Numbered from the stretch's first letter, positions 1 to 8,508 are shown. The stretch is DNA of 64,000 nt from Streptomyces viridochromogenes (GCF_001270495.1 NZ_LGUR01000204.1:1-64000); one strand, 5' to 3'. Notes: generated from the sequence alone by a model not told the origin. Numbers and translations: made by a program.

Positions 1-1181
1 GCCGTATCCGAACCGCCGACCCCGGCGGCCAGCACCTCAACCCCGCCGTCCGTCGGGCGCTGCTCGGCCTGCGCCACCTCGGGCGCCCCGGCCGAGCCGT
101 CCCGGTCCGACTCCCCCGGCAGCCGCTCCCCCACCCCGGGCCCCTGCGACGGCCGTGCCACCGGCGCCTCCGCCAGTGGCACCCGTGGCGCAGTGGGCGT
201 CGGTGTGGAGCCGCCCGTGCCCAGGGCGATGACCATCGCGAGGGCCATGCCCGTGACCGTCGCGCCGGCCGCGACCGCGGCGGGCACCTTCGCCCCGCCT
301 GCCCCGCCGCCGGTCACCGCCTGGCGGGCCGCATGGAGCGCGGTGCCGAGCTGGCCGCTCAGGGCGGCGGTGGCACCGGCGGACCCGGCGGCCAGCGGCA
401 GCAGGAACTTGCCCGCGCCGCCGACGGCGAAGACCAGCAAGGCCGGACCGACGAATGCGGGCAGCCGGTCGTTGGCGCGCATGAGTACCGCGAGCCGGCC
501 ACGGCAGTCGTCGCAGGCGTCCACGTGGGCGAGCAGGCGTTCCGCCTGACGGGGCGTCGCGTTGCCGCGAACGTACGCCGGCATACGCACCCAGTGGACC
601 TCGCACGCGGGGTCGTCGGGAGCGCCGGTCTGGGAGCGCAGGAATGCCTGACGCATGCCTTCGCGGGCGCGGTGGAGGAGTACGGCCGTCGCGCCCTGCT
701 TGGCGCCGATGCGCTGCCCGACCGCCTCCAGCGGCTGGCCCTCGGCCTCCGCGAGCCACAGGGCCTGCACCCAGCGCTCGGGCAGTTGGCCCAGTACCCG
801 CACCAACAGGTCGACCGAGGAGACCTGTTCGGCCGGGTCCGCCATGCCCTCGGTGCGGGCGGCGATGTCCGCTCGCTCGGCGGCCTGCGGGTCGTGCGGG
901 GTCTCGCGGGTATCGCCTACGGCCGTCGCCGCGAGGTGCCGCACCGTCGTCATCAGATACGCCGGTACGTTCTCGATCTCATGCCCCGCCGACAGCCGGC
1001 GCCACACGCGGAAGTGCGCCTCGGCGACCAGGTCCTCGGCAGCCCAGGAGTTGTTGCGGGTGAGCGAACGCGCGAACGCGACCAGGCGCGGCTGCTGTTC
1101 CTCGTAGATACGGGCGTACGAGGCGGTGGTGGAAACGGGAGGTGTCGCCTGGGCGGGCACCTTGGCGGAACCGTCGGACAT
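1..1181 (-). CDS. ECF-type sigma factor fused to zinc-finger and membrane segments (3' end off window)
   Basis: Reads leftward from an ATG at 1181 and leaves the window with no stop, so about 390 codons are visible. Residues about 20-90 look like sigma-70 region 2 (YEEQQPRLVAFARSLTRN). Residues about 125-185 are region 4 (LPERWVQALWLAEAEGQ). Near residue 220 is an HVDACDDC motif, the HxxxCxxC signature of anti-sigma zinc fingers (zf-HC2). Two hydrophobic stretches follow (about 244-262 and 297-320) with a Pro/Ala-rich tail. By family knowledge it would direct RNA polymerase to a small regulon. The fused zinc-finger and membrane part suggests built-in, membrane-linked control in place of a separate anti-sigma factor. 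It is divergent from the SsgA-like gene, with a Crp-like palindrome between them. Family is confident; regulon unknown. Confidence 0.85.
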   Translation of the reverse strand, partial: MSDGSAKVPAQATPPVSTTASYARIYEEQQPRLVAFARSLTRNNSWAAEDLVAEAHFRVWRRLSAGHEIENVPAYLMTTVRHLAATAVGDTRETPHDPQAAERADIAARTEGMADPAEQVSSVDLLVRVLGQLPERWVQALWLAEAEGQPLEAVGQRIGAKQGATAVLLHRAREGMRQAFLRSQTGAPDDPACEVHWVRMPAYVRGNATPRQAERLLAHVDACDDCRGRLAVLMRANDRLPAFVGPALLVFAVGGAGKFLLPLAAGSAGATAALSGQLGTALHAARQAVTGGGAGGAKVPAAVAAGATVTGMALAMVIALGTGGSTPTPTAPRVPLAEAPVARPSQGPGVGERLPGESDRDGSAGAPEVAQAEQRPTDGGVEVLAAGVGGSDT

Positions 1182-1268
1182 GGCTGGAACGCTCCAGTTG
1201 CCTGCTGGGCTGGTGGGCGCGGACGAGTTTGTCAGCGTAGATGACTAAAATCTCAAGTAAATGGTTCG

Positions 1269-1284
1269 CGTGATTTAGATCACA
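1269..1284. promoter_or_regulatory. Crp-like palindrome in a divergent promoter region
   Basis: GTGAT-TTAG-ATCAC is a perfect palindrome at 1270-1283. It matches TGTGA-N6-TCACA at nine of ten positions. It lies 88 bp from the sigma factor start and 131 bp from the SsgA-like start. Assigning it to the Streptomyces Crp protein is inference from the motif only. Confidence 0.45.
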
Positions 1285-1351
1285 AGGCCGTGCGGGCGTT
1301 ACGCGTAATCAACTGGGCTGCCGCTCGGTCGAGAAGGCGCACAGAGTCCGG

Positions 1352-1408
1352 GAAGTCCGGCAGTAGAAGTCCGGCAGTAGACACCGATCACGGAGAAGAC
1401 GGAGAAGA
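1352..1408 (+). repeat. Two short perfect tandem duplications in a 5' leader
   Basis: GAAGTCCGGCAGTA occurs twice back to back (1352-1365 and 1366-1379). CGGAGAAGA occurs twice at 1391-1408. Both lie immediately upstream of the SsgA-like gene, in its probable 5' untranslated region. They look like recent slippage duplications; no function is evident. Confidence 0.8.
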
Positions 1409-1414
1409 CCGCCC

Positions 1415-1828
1415 ATGCGCCTCATCCTTGAGCAGCCCGTTCGCGCCCGCCTCGTCACCCCCGGCTCCCCGGAGCTTCCGATACGCCCCACACTGCGCTA
1501 CCGCGCCGCCGAACCCTTCGCCGTGCACATCGACTTCCCGGCGCATGTCTCGGCCGACGAGGGCGGGGTCACCTGGACGTTCGCCCGCTCGCTGCTGGAG
1601 GAGGGGCTCGACGGGGCGGCCGGGATCGGGGACGTACGCATCCGGCGGTACGGCCGGTCCCGCACGGTCGTGGAGTTCCACGCGCCGCACGGCATGGCCG
1701 CGATCCGGTTGGGGACGGCTTCTCTTCGGCGGTTTCTCCAGCGGTCGTACGCCGTCGTCGAGCCGGGGAGGGAGGACCTGGGGCCCGAACTCGACAACGT
1801 TCTCATGTCCCTTCTCGACGGAGTCTGA
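1415..1828 (+). CDS. SsgA-like protein (SALP), sporulation/cell-division regulator family
   Basis: 137 aa, the normal size for SsgA-like proteins, which occur only in morphologically complex actinomycetes and help position or activate septa and wall synthesis during sporulation. Family landmarks are visible: AEPFAVHIDFPAHVS, VTWTFARSLLEEGL and GIGDVRI, then a C-terminal FLQRSYAVVEPG...LDNVL region. These align by eye with the second SALP at 39260-39673 (DPYAVHIAFHV, VHWTFSRDLLVEGV, GHGDVRV). The CRIPRT-like middle is Arg-rich (DVRIRRYGRSR). The start follows GAAGACCGCCC. The 3' end overlaps the convergent gene by 26 bp. I cannot place it in a known SsgA-G subgroup, and S. coelicolor has no SALP here that I recall. 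Confidence 0.85.
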   Translation: MRLILEQPVRARLVTPGSPELPIRPTLRYRAAEPFAVHIDFPAHVSADEGGVTWTFARSLLEEGLDGAAGIGDVRIRRYGRSRTVVEFHAPHGMAAIRLGTASLRRFLQRSYAVVEPGREDLGPELDNVLMSLLDGV

Positions 1829-2327
1829 GGCTCGTGCGCGCCAGGTGGCGGATCCGCTTGGTGCGGCCCTGGTCGGCGAGGAGGGTGAGGGCGGGGGTCG
1901 GCGTGGCGGGGGCTTCGGCGAGCTTGAGCTGGAGCCAGTTGGACGACCGGGTCAGGGCCTCGGGGTCCCACGGGTGGGTCAGGCACACGGCCCTGAAGAG
2001 GGTCCACTCACGGAGGCGGTCGGTCAGGAAGCCGTGACCGGCCGTCGCCGCGGTCATGGACTCGGCCCATTCGGTGTAGGCGGAGGTCGCGTGGATCGCG
2101 GCGGCCCTGCGGTCCAGGTGACGGGTCACGGCGGACTCGGCCATCGTCCGGTCCGGGTCGGTGAGGACACGGCGGACCAGGACCGGTTCCTCGGCGGGCG
2201 CGGAATGCTCCAGCTGGAGGGTGTAGGCGGCGAAGCGGGCGTGCTCGGGGGGTTCGTCGGCACGCTCGGCCACGTACTCCGTCGCAGGCCCGTCGGCGGG
2301 GTCGTCGTCGGCTCGCAGGGGGCGCAT
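1803..2327 (-). CDS. Conserved hypothetical protein
   Basis: 174 aa from ATG 2327, which has AGGA seven bases upstream; an ATG at 2345 is also in frame. It is a soluble, mostly helical, charged protein with many Arg, Glu and Thr residues. No signal peptide, membrane segment or catalytic motif was seen. The segment SAYTEWAESMTAATAGHGFLT and Trp-rich HPWDPEALTRSSNWLQL may be core helices. Its 3' end overlaps the SsgA-like gene by 26 bp tail to tail. I do not recognise the family. Confidence 0.65.
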   Translation of the reverse strand: MRPLRADDDPADGPATEYVAERADEPPEHARFAAYTLQLEHSAPAEEPVLVRRVLTDPDRTMAESAVTRHLDRRAAAIHATSAYTEWAESMTAATAGHGFLTDRLREWTLFRAVCLTHPWDPEALTRSSNWLQLKLAEAPATPTPALTLLADQGRTKRIRHLARTSLRLRREGT

Positions 2328-2547
2328 CCGGCGATCCTGGCCCATCAAAGCCGTACTCGTCAGGGGGTTTTCGCCGCCGCCCCGGTCCGGCGGAAATGGT
2401 TTGTCCCGCGAAACCGGCCCGCCCTACAGTGAGTTCACTTCGAAGAGACGTTCCCCCGGAAAGAAGCCGCAGAGCGGGAGCGTCCCACCTCACAGAGGTG
2501 CAGGAGGGGCGGCAGTCCTTGTCGACCCCTCATTCGGAGGCCCCTTC

Positions 2548-3438
2548 ATGAACGTCGGTACGAACGTCGGCACGAACGCCGCTGTAACCGCTATGGACGT
2601 GGGTATCGGCCTGCCCATCGGCGACCCGGCCGCCCTCCTCACCTGGGCCCGGCGCGCCGACGCCGGGCCCTTCAGCACGCTCGCTCTGCTCGACCGGCTC
2701 GTGTACGACAACCCCGAACCGCTGGTCGCCCTGGCCGTCCTGGCCGGCGCCACCTCACGCGTCCGCGTCCAGACCGAGGTGCTGCTCGCCCCGCTGCGGG
2801 ACACCGCCCTGCTGGCCAAGCAGGCGGCCACCCTGGACCGGATGACCGGGAGCCGTCTCGTCCTCGGCCTGGGCATCGGCGGCCGGGAGGACGACCACCT
2901 CGCCACCGGCACCGACCTGCGCACACGGGGCCGGCGCCTGGACGAGCAGATGGCCACGATGTGCCGCCTGTGGCACGGCGAGTCCCTCGCCGAAGGCGTC
3001 GGCCCCATCGGCCCGGTGCCCGCCCGCACCGGCGGCCCGCAGATCCTCTTCGGCGGCTTCAAGCCCGTCGCGCTCGAACGCGTCGCACGCTGGGGTCACG
3101 GCTTCCTGGCCGCGGCGGCACCCTCCTGGGCGGGCGGCCTGTTCGACACCGTCCGCGGGTTCTGGAAGGAGCACGGCCGCGACGGCGAACCCCGCCTCGT
3201 GGCCCAGGTGAACGTCGCGCTCGGCCCACCGGCCGTGCTCGACGACGCCCGCGCCCGCATGCACGCCTACTACGCCTTCACCGGCATGGCCGACCGCATG
3301 GTCGCCGGCCTGCTCACCACCCCCGCCGAGATCCGCGCCGCGCTCACCGCCTTCGCCGACCTGGGCGCCGACGAGGTCGTGCTCTACTGCTACGGCCTCG
3401 ACCCGGACCAGGTGGACCGCTTGGCCGACCTGCTGTGA
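2548..3438 (+). CDS. LLM-class (F420-type) flavin oxidoreductase
   Basis: 296 aa luciferase-like monooxygenase fold. Visible markers are the N-terminal strand DVGIGLPIGDP, the VRVQTEVLLAPLRD and TALLAKQAATLDRMTG segments, LVLGLGIGGRE (the glycine-rich F420/FMN loop), and IGPVPARTGGPQILFGGFKP, typical of actinobacterial F420-dependent members. The substrate cannot be read from sequence. GGAGG nine bases before ATG 2548 decides that start; an internal ATG at 2593 begins the conserved strand and is an alternative. It stands alone in its orientation, followed by small membrane-protein genes. Cofactor F420 rather than FMN is inferred from family and organism. Confidence 0.88.
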   Translation: MNVGTNVGTNAAVTAMDVGIGLPIGDPAALLTWARRADAGPFSTLALLDRLVYDNPEPLVALAVLAGATSRVRVQTEVLLAPLRDTALLAKQAATLDRMTGSRLVLGLGIGGREDDHLATGTDLRTRGRRLDEQMATMCRLWHGESLAEGVGPIGPVPARTGGPQILFGGFKPVALERVARWGHGFLAAAAPSWAGGLFDTVRGFWKEHGRDGEPRLVAQVNVALGPPAVLDDARARMHAYYAFTGMADRMVAGLLTTPAEIRAALTAFADLGADEVVLYCYGLDPDQVDRLADLL

Positions 3439-3566
3439 GGCCGTTCCTGTGAGGCCGCTCCTGTGACGGCCCTGTTGCCGGAACTGTGGGCTCCGCCACA
3501 GCCGGGTGCGCCGGGCCCTGTTGGACTCGGCGCACCCGTCGTCGCCCGCCCCTGCCTGGAGGCCGC

Positions 3567-4064
3567 GTGTTCCTGCTGATCCTGCTGTTCGTCGTGGTCG
3601 CGGTGATCGTCGCCGTGGGTCTGTGCGGATACGGCGGCCGCACGCTGGCCGACCACGGTCTGCGGCGCGCGAGCGCTCCCGCCGTACTGCGCGGCCTCGC
3701 CGCCCTGGCCGGTGCGGGCGCGTGCGCCCTGTACGCGTGGGGCCTGCTCACCGTATGCGGCGCCGTCATGACGGCGGAGGACGGCGGCACCGACTCGTCA
3801 CCGCCCCGGTCCTGCCGTACCGCGGGCTGGTCGGAACGGCACCAGCGGGGCATCGAGATCGTCGACTACGAGGTCACGTACCTCCCGCTCGGGTTCGTCT
3901 GTGAGACGAGCGACGGCGGGAGTTACGACAACGGTGACGTGCCGGGGTACGTCAACCCGGCCGTCTTCGGGCTCGCCCTCGCCGCAGCCGGGGGCGGGAT
4001 CGGCTCGGCGTACATGACGGAGTTGCGGGCCCGGGCCGAGTTCCGCAGGCAGCAGGCCGGTTAG
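3567..4064 (+). CDS. Membrane protein of unknown function
   Basis: 165 aa from GTG 3567, preceded by TGGAGG. There is a strongly hydrophobic N-terminal helix (FLLILLFVVVAVIVAVGL), a second around RGLAALAGAGACALYAWGLL, an extracytoplasmic loop with three Cys (SCRTAGW, GFVCETS) and a C-terminal helix (VFGLALAAAGGGIGSAY) before an Arg-rich tail. The paired Cys residues in the loop suggest a disulfide outside the membrane. The family is not recognised. Confidence 0.7.
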   Translation: MFLLILLFVVVAVIVAVGLCGYGGRTLADHGLRRASAPAVLRGLAALAGAGACALYAWGLLTVCGAVMTAEDGGTDSSPPRSCRTAGWSERHQRGIEIVDYEVTYLPLGFVCETSDGGSYDNGDVPGYVNPAVFGLALAAAGGGIGSAYMTELRARAEFRRQQAG

Positions 4065-4119
4065 CCTCGGTTGTCCAGGCCCGGCTGAGGCGGCCGGCCG
4101 CGGTGTTCGGAGGCAGACG

Positions 4120-4422
4120 ATGGCGAAGGTTCCCAGCGCGGTGGTCGCCGCCGGCGGGCTCGTCAGTGGGTACGGCGTGGCCCGCTGGACCAGGAAGCGG
4201 CAGCTCGGCGGGGCCGTACTGGCCGTCGCGGGGGCCACGGCCGCCCAGCAGTGGCGGCAGCAGGCGGGTGGAAAGGCCGCGGGGGCGCTGACCGCCGCGT
4301 ATGTCGCCGCCTTCGCCGGTTCGCATCCGCTGGCCAAGAAGGTAGGCGCCTGGCCCGCCGTGTTCGGGGTGGCGGGGGCGATGGCCCTGGCGTCCTGGGT
4401 GGTGGCGGACCGGCGGGGCTGA
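4120..4422 (+). CDS. Small hydrophobic protein
   Basis: 100 aa, Ala/Gly-rich, with three or four weak hydrophobic stretches (KVPSAVVAAGGLVSGYG, LGGAVLAVAGATAAQQW, AAGALTAAYVAAFAGSHPL, AWPAVFGVAGAMALASWVV) separated by basic patches. CGGAGG lies eight bases before the ATG. It lies 55 bp after the preceding membrane-protein gene on the same strand and may be cotranscribed. Probably membrane-embedded; function unknown. Confidence 0.7.
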   Translation: MAKVPSAVVAAGGLVSGYGVARWTRKRQLGGAVLAVAGATAAQQWRQQAGGKAAGALTAAYVAAFAGSHPLAKKVGAWPAVFGVAGAMALASWVVADRRG

Positions 4423-4492
4423 CACTCTCCGCAGATGCCGCAGATGCCACAGGCGCCGTAGCTGACATGAGTGCCGTAGGCACGGGATCGCG

Positions 4493-4882
4493 CTACGCCC
4501 GGTGGCTCAGCACATTCACCACCCGCCCGCCCGGATCCCGGACGAAGAACCGCCGTACGCCCCACTCCTCGTCCCTGATCTCCCGTACGACCTCCGCGCC
4601 CGACGCCACCACCTGGGCGTACACGGCGTCGACGTCCTCGACCTCCACGCTGAGGTCGGGGACGACGGGACCGGTGCGTTCCTCGGTGAAGAAGCTGATC
4701 TGGGCGGTGGGGTTGGCGGGGGAAGCCATGGTCATCACCCAGCCCCCGGGGGTCTGGGGGTGTCCCCCAGAAAACAGGGTCATCGCCTCCTCGAAGCCGA
4801 GCAGGCCGTAGAAGTCCCGGCTCTTCGTCATCGCTTCCTCGGATCCGACGTGGACATTGGGGACGATCCTGCGGATGGTCAT
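4493..4882 (-). CDS. Glyoxalase/bleomycin-resistance (VOC) family protein
   Basis: 129 aa, the usual single-module VOC length. Two beta-alpha-beta-beta-beta halves are visible. The first is RRIVPNVHVGS...SRDFYGLLGFEEAM. The second is VPDLSVEVEDVDAVYAQVVASGAEVV...WGVRRFFVRDPGGRVVNVLSH, the classic VOC C-terminal pattern. Start chosen at ATG 4882 with AGGGAG upstream. VOC proteins bind a metal and act on small electrophiles or sequester drugs; which applies here cannot be said. It is divergent from the alginate-lyase-like gene across 110 bp. Confidence 0.85.
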   Translation of the reverse strand: MTIRRIVPNVHVGSEEAMTKSRDFYGLLGFEEAMTLFSGGHPQTPGGWVMTMASPANPTAQISFFTEERTGPVVPDLSVEVEDVDAVYAQVVASGAEVVREIRDEEWGVRRFFVRDPGGRVVNVLSHRA

Positions 4883-4992
4883 CGGTGGTGCTCCCTGATC
4901 GGCGGTGCTCCGTGCCGGGTGTCCGGAGTTTTTTGTTATCCCCGCAGTCTGGCTCCGTCTCCTCACCGTCCCCAGCCCCAGGCACGCGAGGA

Positions 4993-6510
4993 ATGAGCCA
5001 CGTGACACGACAGATCAGCCGCCGGAGCATGCTCAAGGCCACGGGCGCGACCGTCGGAGCCGTCGGAATCGGCGTCGGTACGACCGCTCTCGCGACCCCG
5101 GCAGCCGCGGCCGGCGCCTCGTTCGCGCACCCCGGCCTGCTGCACACCCGTGCCGACCTGGACCGCATGGCCGCCAAGGTGAAGGCGGGCGCGGAGCCCT
5201 ACACGGCCGGGTTCGCCAAGCTCGCCGCCAACCCCCACGCGCAGAGCAGCTGGCGGCCCCGCCCCACCGCCACCGTCTACCGGGGCGGCGGCAGCCCGCA
5301 GAACTACGCGGCGCTCTACAAGGACATCCACGCCGCCTACCAGAACGCCCTGCGCTGGCACATCACCGGCGAGAGCGCGCACGCGGACACGGCCGTCGCC
5401 ATCCTCAACGCCTGGTCGGGGACGCTGACCAGCCTGCAGGGCAGCGCCGACCGGTTCCTGGCGGCCGGGCTGTACGGCTACCAGTTCGCCAACGCTGCCG
5501 AACTCGTCCGCGACCGCGCCGACTTCGAGGCGGAGCGGTTCCGGAAGATGCTGCTGGACGTCTTCTGCCCGCTGAGCGAGAGCTTCCTCGCCGACCACAA
5601 CAACGCGGTCGTCACCAACTACTGGACCAACTGGGACCTCACCGCCATGTGCTGCGTCCTGGCCACCGGCATCCACTGCGACGACCGGTCCAAGGTCGAC
5701 CGTGCCGTCGAGTACTTCAAGCACGGAGAGGGCCTCGGCTCCATCAGGCACGCCATCCCCGTCGTGCACGACGACGGACTCGCCGAGTGGCTGGAGGCGG
5801 GCCGCGACCAGGGGCACGCGCTGCTCGGCGTCGGTCTGATGGGCACCTTCTGCGAGATGGCCTGGAACCAGGGCATCGACCTGTACGGCTACGACGACAA
5901 CCGCTTCCTCAAGGGCGCCCAGTACGTCGCCAAGTGGGCCCTGGGCGGGGATGTGCCGTTCACCGCGAACACCCGCAAGAAGGGGGCGCTCAACGGCTGG
6001 TCGGGGTCGGAGAGCGTCACCGAGGCCGCGCCCGTGAACCCGGGGATGACCCGCCCGATCTGGGCGATGATCGCCAACCACTACACCAAGCGCCGCGGCC
6101 TGTCGGCGTCGTACCTCACGCGGGTCGCCGCGAGGTCCGCCCCGGAGGGCGGCGGTGGGAACTACGGCCCCGACAGCGGCGGTTACGACCAACTGGGCTT
6201 CGGGACACTGGCGTTCACCCGGGACAAGGCCACCGGGGCGGGGGCGGGCACGGGCGGTTCGCCGAGCCCGGCGGCTTCGGCGTCGGGCTCCGCCGCGGGC
6301 ACGGCCGGTGCGGGGTCGGAAGCCCGGCCGCAGGGCGGGGCCGCGGCATCACCCTCGGCGTCCGCGTCCGCCGCCGCGAGTGGTGACCTCGCCGCCACCG
6401 GCTCGGACGACGTCCTCGGCTGGACCGCCGCCACCGGTGTCACCGCCCTCGCCGGCGGCCTGCTCCTGCTGCGGCGCCGGGGCCGGGTCCAGCGCGAGTC
6501 CGCCGAGTAG
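4993..6510 (+). CDS. Secreted alginate-lyase-like protein with LAxTG wall anchor
   Basis: 505 aa. The N-terminus has a Tat signal (SRRSMLKATG... then ATPAAAAG). The body resembles the Alginate_lyase (PL5-like) all-alpha domain: HPGLLHTRADLDRMAAKV, NNAVVTNYWTNWDL, WLEAGRDQGHALLGVGL and WALGGDVPFTANTRK. After about residue 420 comes a Ser/Ala/Gly-rich linker, then the LAATG sorting motif, a hydrophobic helix and RRRGR, the layout of class E sortase substrates. The product is probably exported folded and covalently attached to peptidoglycan, where it would act on uronic-acid polysaccharide. The substrate is inferred. GTG 5002 is an alternative start with better spacing from GAGGA. No sortase gene lies in the window. 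Confidence 0.85.
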   Translation: MSHVTRQISRRSMLKATGATVGAVGIGVGTTALATPAAAAGASFAHPGLLHTRADLDRMAAKVKAGAEPYTAGFAKLAANPHAQSSWRPRPTATVYRGGGSPQNYAALYKDIHAAYQNALRWHITGESAHADTAVAILNAWSGTLTSLQGSADRFLAAGLYGYQFANAAELVRDRADFEAERFRKMLLDVFCPLSESFLADHNNAVVTNYWTNWDLTAMCCVLATGIHCDDRSKVDRAVEYFKHGEGLGSIRHAIPVVHDDGLAEWLEAGRDQGHALLGVGLMGTFCEMAWNQGIDLYGYDDNRFLKGAQYVAKWALGGDVPFTANTRKKGALNGWSGSESVTEAAPVNPGMTRPIWAMIANHYTKRRGLSASYLTRVAARSAPEGGGGNYGPDSGGYDQLGFGTLAFTRDKATGAGAGTGGSPSPAASASGSAAGTAGAGSEARPQGGAAASPSASASAAASGDLAATGSDDVLGWTAATGVTALAGGLLLLRRRGRVQRESAE

Positions 6511-6567
6511 GGCACGTCACGATCTCCGGTCCCGGCTCCCACCACGAGGGGCGCCGGGGCCGGTCCT

Positions 6568-6885
6568 TCACCCTCCTGTGGCCCCGGTCGCCCGGGTCGC
6601 CCCCGCAGGCCCCGCCGCCCCCGCCGCCCCCACCCGCGACGGCTTCGCCACCGCCGTGAGCGGCCGTGCGATGTCCTCCAGCGACCGGCGTTCCGCGCGC
6701 ACCGCGAGGAACGCCGCGGCCAGGCCCGCCAGGCACATCGGGGTCGCGCCGATCCGGAAGGCGAGAACCGTGTCGCCGACCTTGCCCGTCTCGGTGAGGT
6801 CGGCGAAGAGCAGGAGGCCGCTGATACCGCCGGCCGCGGTGCCGAGGGCGCAGAAGAAGGCGATGGACATCGCGCGGGTCTCCAT
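6568..6885 (-). CDS. Small membrane protein
   Basis: About 105 aa from ATG 6885 (an ATG at 6870 is also in frame). Two hydrophobic helices (SIAFFCALGTAAGGISGLLLFA and LAFRIGATPMCLAGLAAAFLAV) are joined by an acidic loop. A low-complexity Ala/Gly/Thr tail ends in repeated GATG units. It lies 23 bp downstream of the DUF445 gene on the same strand and is probably in its operon. Function unknown. Confidence 0.65.
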   Translation of the reverse strand: METRAMSIAFFCALGTAAGGISGLLLFADLTETGKVGDTVLAFRIGATPMCLAGLAAAFLAVRAERRSLEDIARPLTAVAKPSRVGAAGAAGPAGATRATGATGG

Positions 6886-6908
6886 CGGGTGCCCTGGGGA
6901 GGCCGGTT

Positions 6909-8276
6909 CTACGCCCCCAGCGCCCGCGACACCGTGTAGATCACCAGTCCGGCGAGCGAGCCCACGACCGTGCCGTTGATCCGGATGAACTGCAGGTCGC
7001 GTCCGATGTGCGCCTCGATCTTCTTCGTGGTGTGCTCGGCGTCCCAGCCGGCCACGGTGTCCGTGATCAGGGACGTGATCTCCTTGCGGTAGGTGGTGAC
7101 GACGTACACCGCCGCGCCCTCCACCCAACTGTCGACCTTGGCCTGGAGCCGCGGCTCGACGGCCATCCGCGCACCCAGCGACAGCAGCGAGGCCCGCACG
7201 CGCAGGCGCAGTTCGCTGCGCTCGTCCTCGGCCGCCGAGACGATCATCGAGCGTACGGCGGTCCACGCGGACGCGATCAGGTCCTGGACCTCGCCGCGCC
7301 CCAGCACCTCGCCCTTGAGCCGCTCGACACGCGCACGGGTGTCCGTGTCGGACTGGAGGTCGGAGGCGAAGTCGGTGAGGAAGCGGTCGAGGGCGCCGCG
7401 GGCCGGGTGGGAGGGCATGTCGCGCATCTCGGTGACGAAGCGGAGCAGCTCCTTGTAGACGCGCTCGCCGACCCTCTTGTCGACGAACTTCGGGGTCCAG
7501 CCGGGGGCGCCGCCCTGGACCGCGTGCATGATCTCCTCGTCGTGCAGGATCAACCAGTGCTGGGCCCGCGCGACGATCAGGTCGACGGCCCGCTTGTGGC
7601 CGCCGTCCGCGACGATCTTCTCCAGCAGCTTCCCTATGCCGGGCGCGATCTCCTGGGCGTCGGCGCGCCGGGTGATCGCCTCTCCCACGACGGCCTGGAC
7701 GTCCGAGTCGCGCATGACCGTCAGGGCGCCTCGCAGGGCCGCCGACAGCTCGGCCGTCACCCGGTCGGCGTGCTCGGGGTCGGCCAGCCAGGCGCCCAGG
7801 CGGCTGCCGATGCCGACAGCGCGCAGGCGTTGCCGTACGACGTCCTCGGAGAGGAAGTTCTCGCCGACGAACTCGCCCAGGGAGACGCCCAGCTGGTCCT
7901 TCTTGTTGGGGATGATCGCGGTGTGCGGGATGGGCAGGCCGAGGGGGTGGCGGAACAGGGCCGTGACCGCGAACCAGTCGGCGAGCGCGCCGACCATGCC
8001 GGCCTCGGCGGCCGCGGCGACATAGTTCGCCCATGCGCCGGCGCCCTGGTGCGAGGCCACCTTGGCGAGGACGTACACCAGCGCCACGAGGAGCAGCAGG
8101 CCGGTCGCGGTGATCTTCATCCGCCGTACGCCGCGCTGCTTCTCCTCGTCGGCGGCGGTGAACGTGCTCATCGCACGTACGGCCGATGCGGGGACGCGCC
8201 GGTTATCGGCGGCGTCCGACCGGGCATGCATCTCTACGCCAGCCGTTCCCGTTTCATCCGGATTCGCACGTTCCAT
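6909..8276 (-). CDS. DUF445 (YjiN-like) membrane protein
   Basis: 455 aa from ATG 8276, with GGAG upstream. An N-terminal membrane helix (ITATGLLLLVALVYVLAKV) is followed by the family hallmark GMVGALADWFAVTALFRHPLGLPIPHTAIIP and KKDQLGVSLGEFVGENFL. A long helical cytoplasmic or periplasmic region follows, and the protein ends in a C-terminal hydrophobic segment (GTVVGSLAGLVIYTV). This is the full-length DUF445 layout. The family has no established biochemical function. The small membrane-protein gene follows in the same direction. Confidence 0.88.
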   Translation of the reverse strand: MERANPDETGTAGVEMHARSDAADNRRVPASAVRAMSTFTAADEEKQRGVRRMKITATGLLLLVALVYVLAKVASHQGAGAWANYVAAAAEAGMVGALADWFAVTALFRHPLGLPIPHTAIIPNKKDQLGVSLGEFVGENFLSEDVVRQRLRAVGIGSRLGAWLADPEHADRVTAELSAALRGALTVMRDSDVQAVVGEAITRRADAQEIAPGIGKLLEKIVADGGHKRAVDLIVARAQHWLILHDEEIMHAVQGGAPGWTPKFVDKRVGERVYKELLRFVTEMRDMPSHPARGALDRFLTDFASDLQSDTDTRARVERLKGEVLGRGEVQDLIASAWTAVRSMIVSAAEDERSELRLRVRASLLSLGARMAVEPRLQAKVDSWVEGAAVYVVTTYRKEITSLITDTVAGWDAEHTTKKIEAHIGRDLQFIRINGTVVGSLAGLVIYTVSRALGA

Positions 8277-8508
8277 TCCACTCCACCCGTCCGTGATCCC
8301 CCGCACACATTGTCCCTTCCTGACCGACTCCTGGAACGAATCAAGAGTTCCCGGCGTCTGTTCGGTGGGGGGAGGTCAATGGCGAAGTCCGGATGAACTC
8401 CGGCGGCCCAATGGGGGGTCTGTGCAACTCCTCTCTGCCTTATGACGCATCATGAGGTGATCACATCGGAGCCTCGGGCTCCCATCCGCCCGAGGAGACA
8501 CGCACCGC

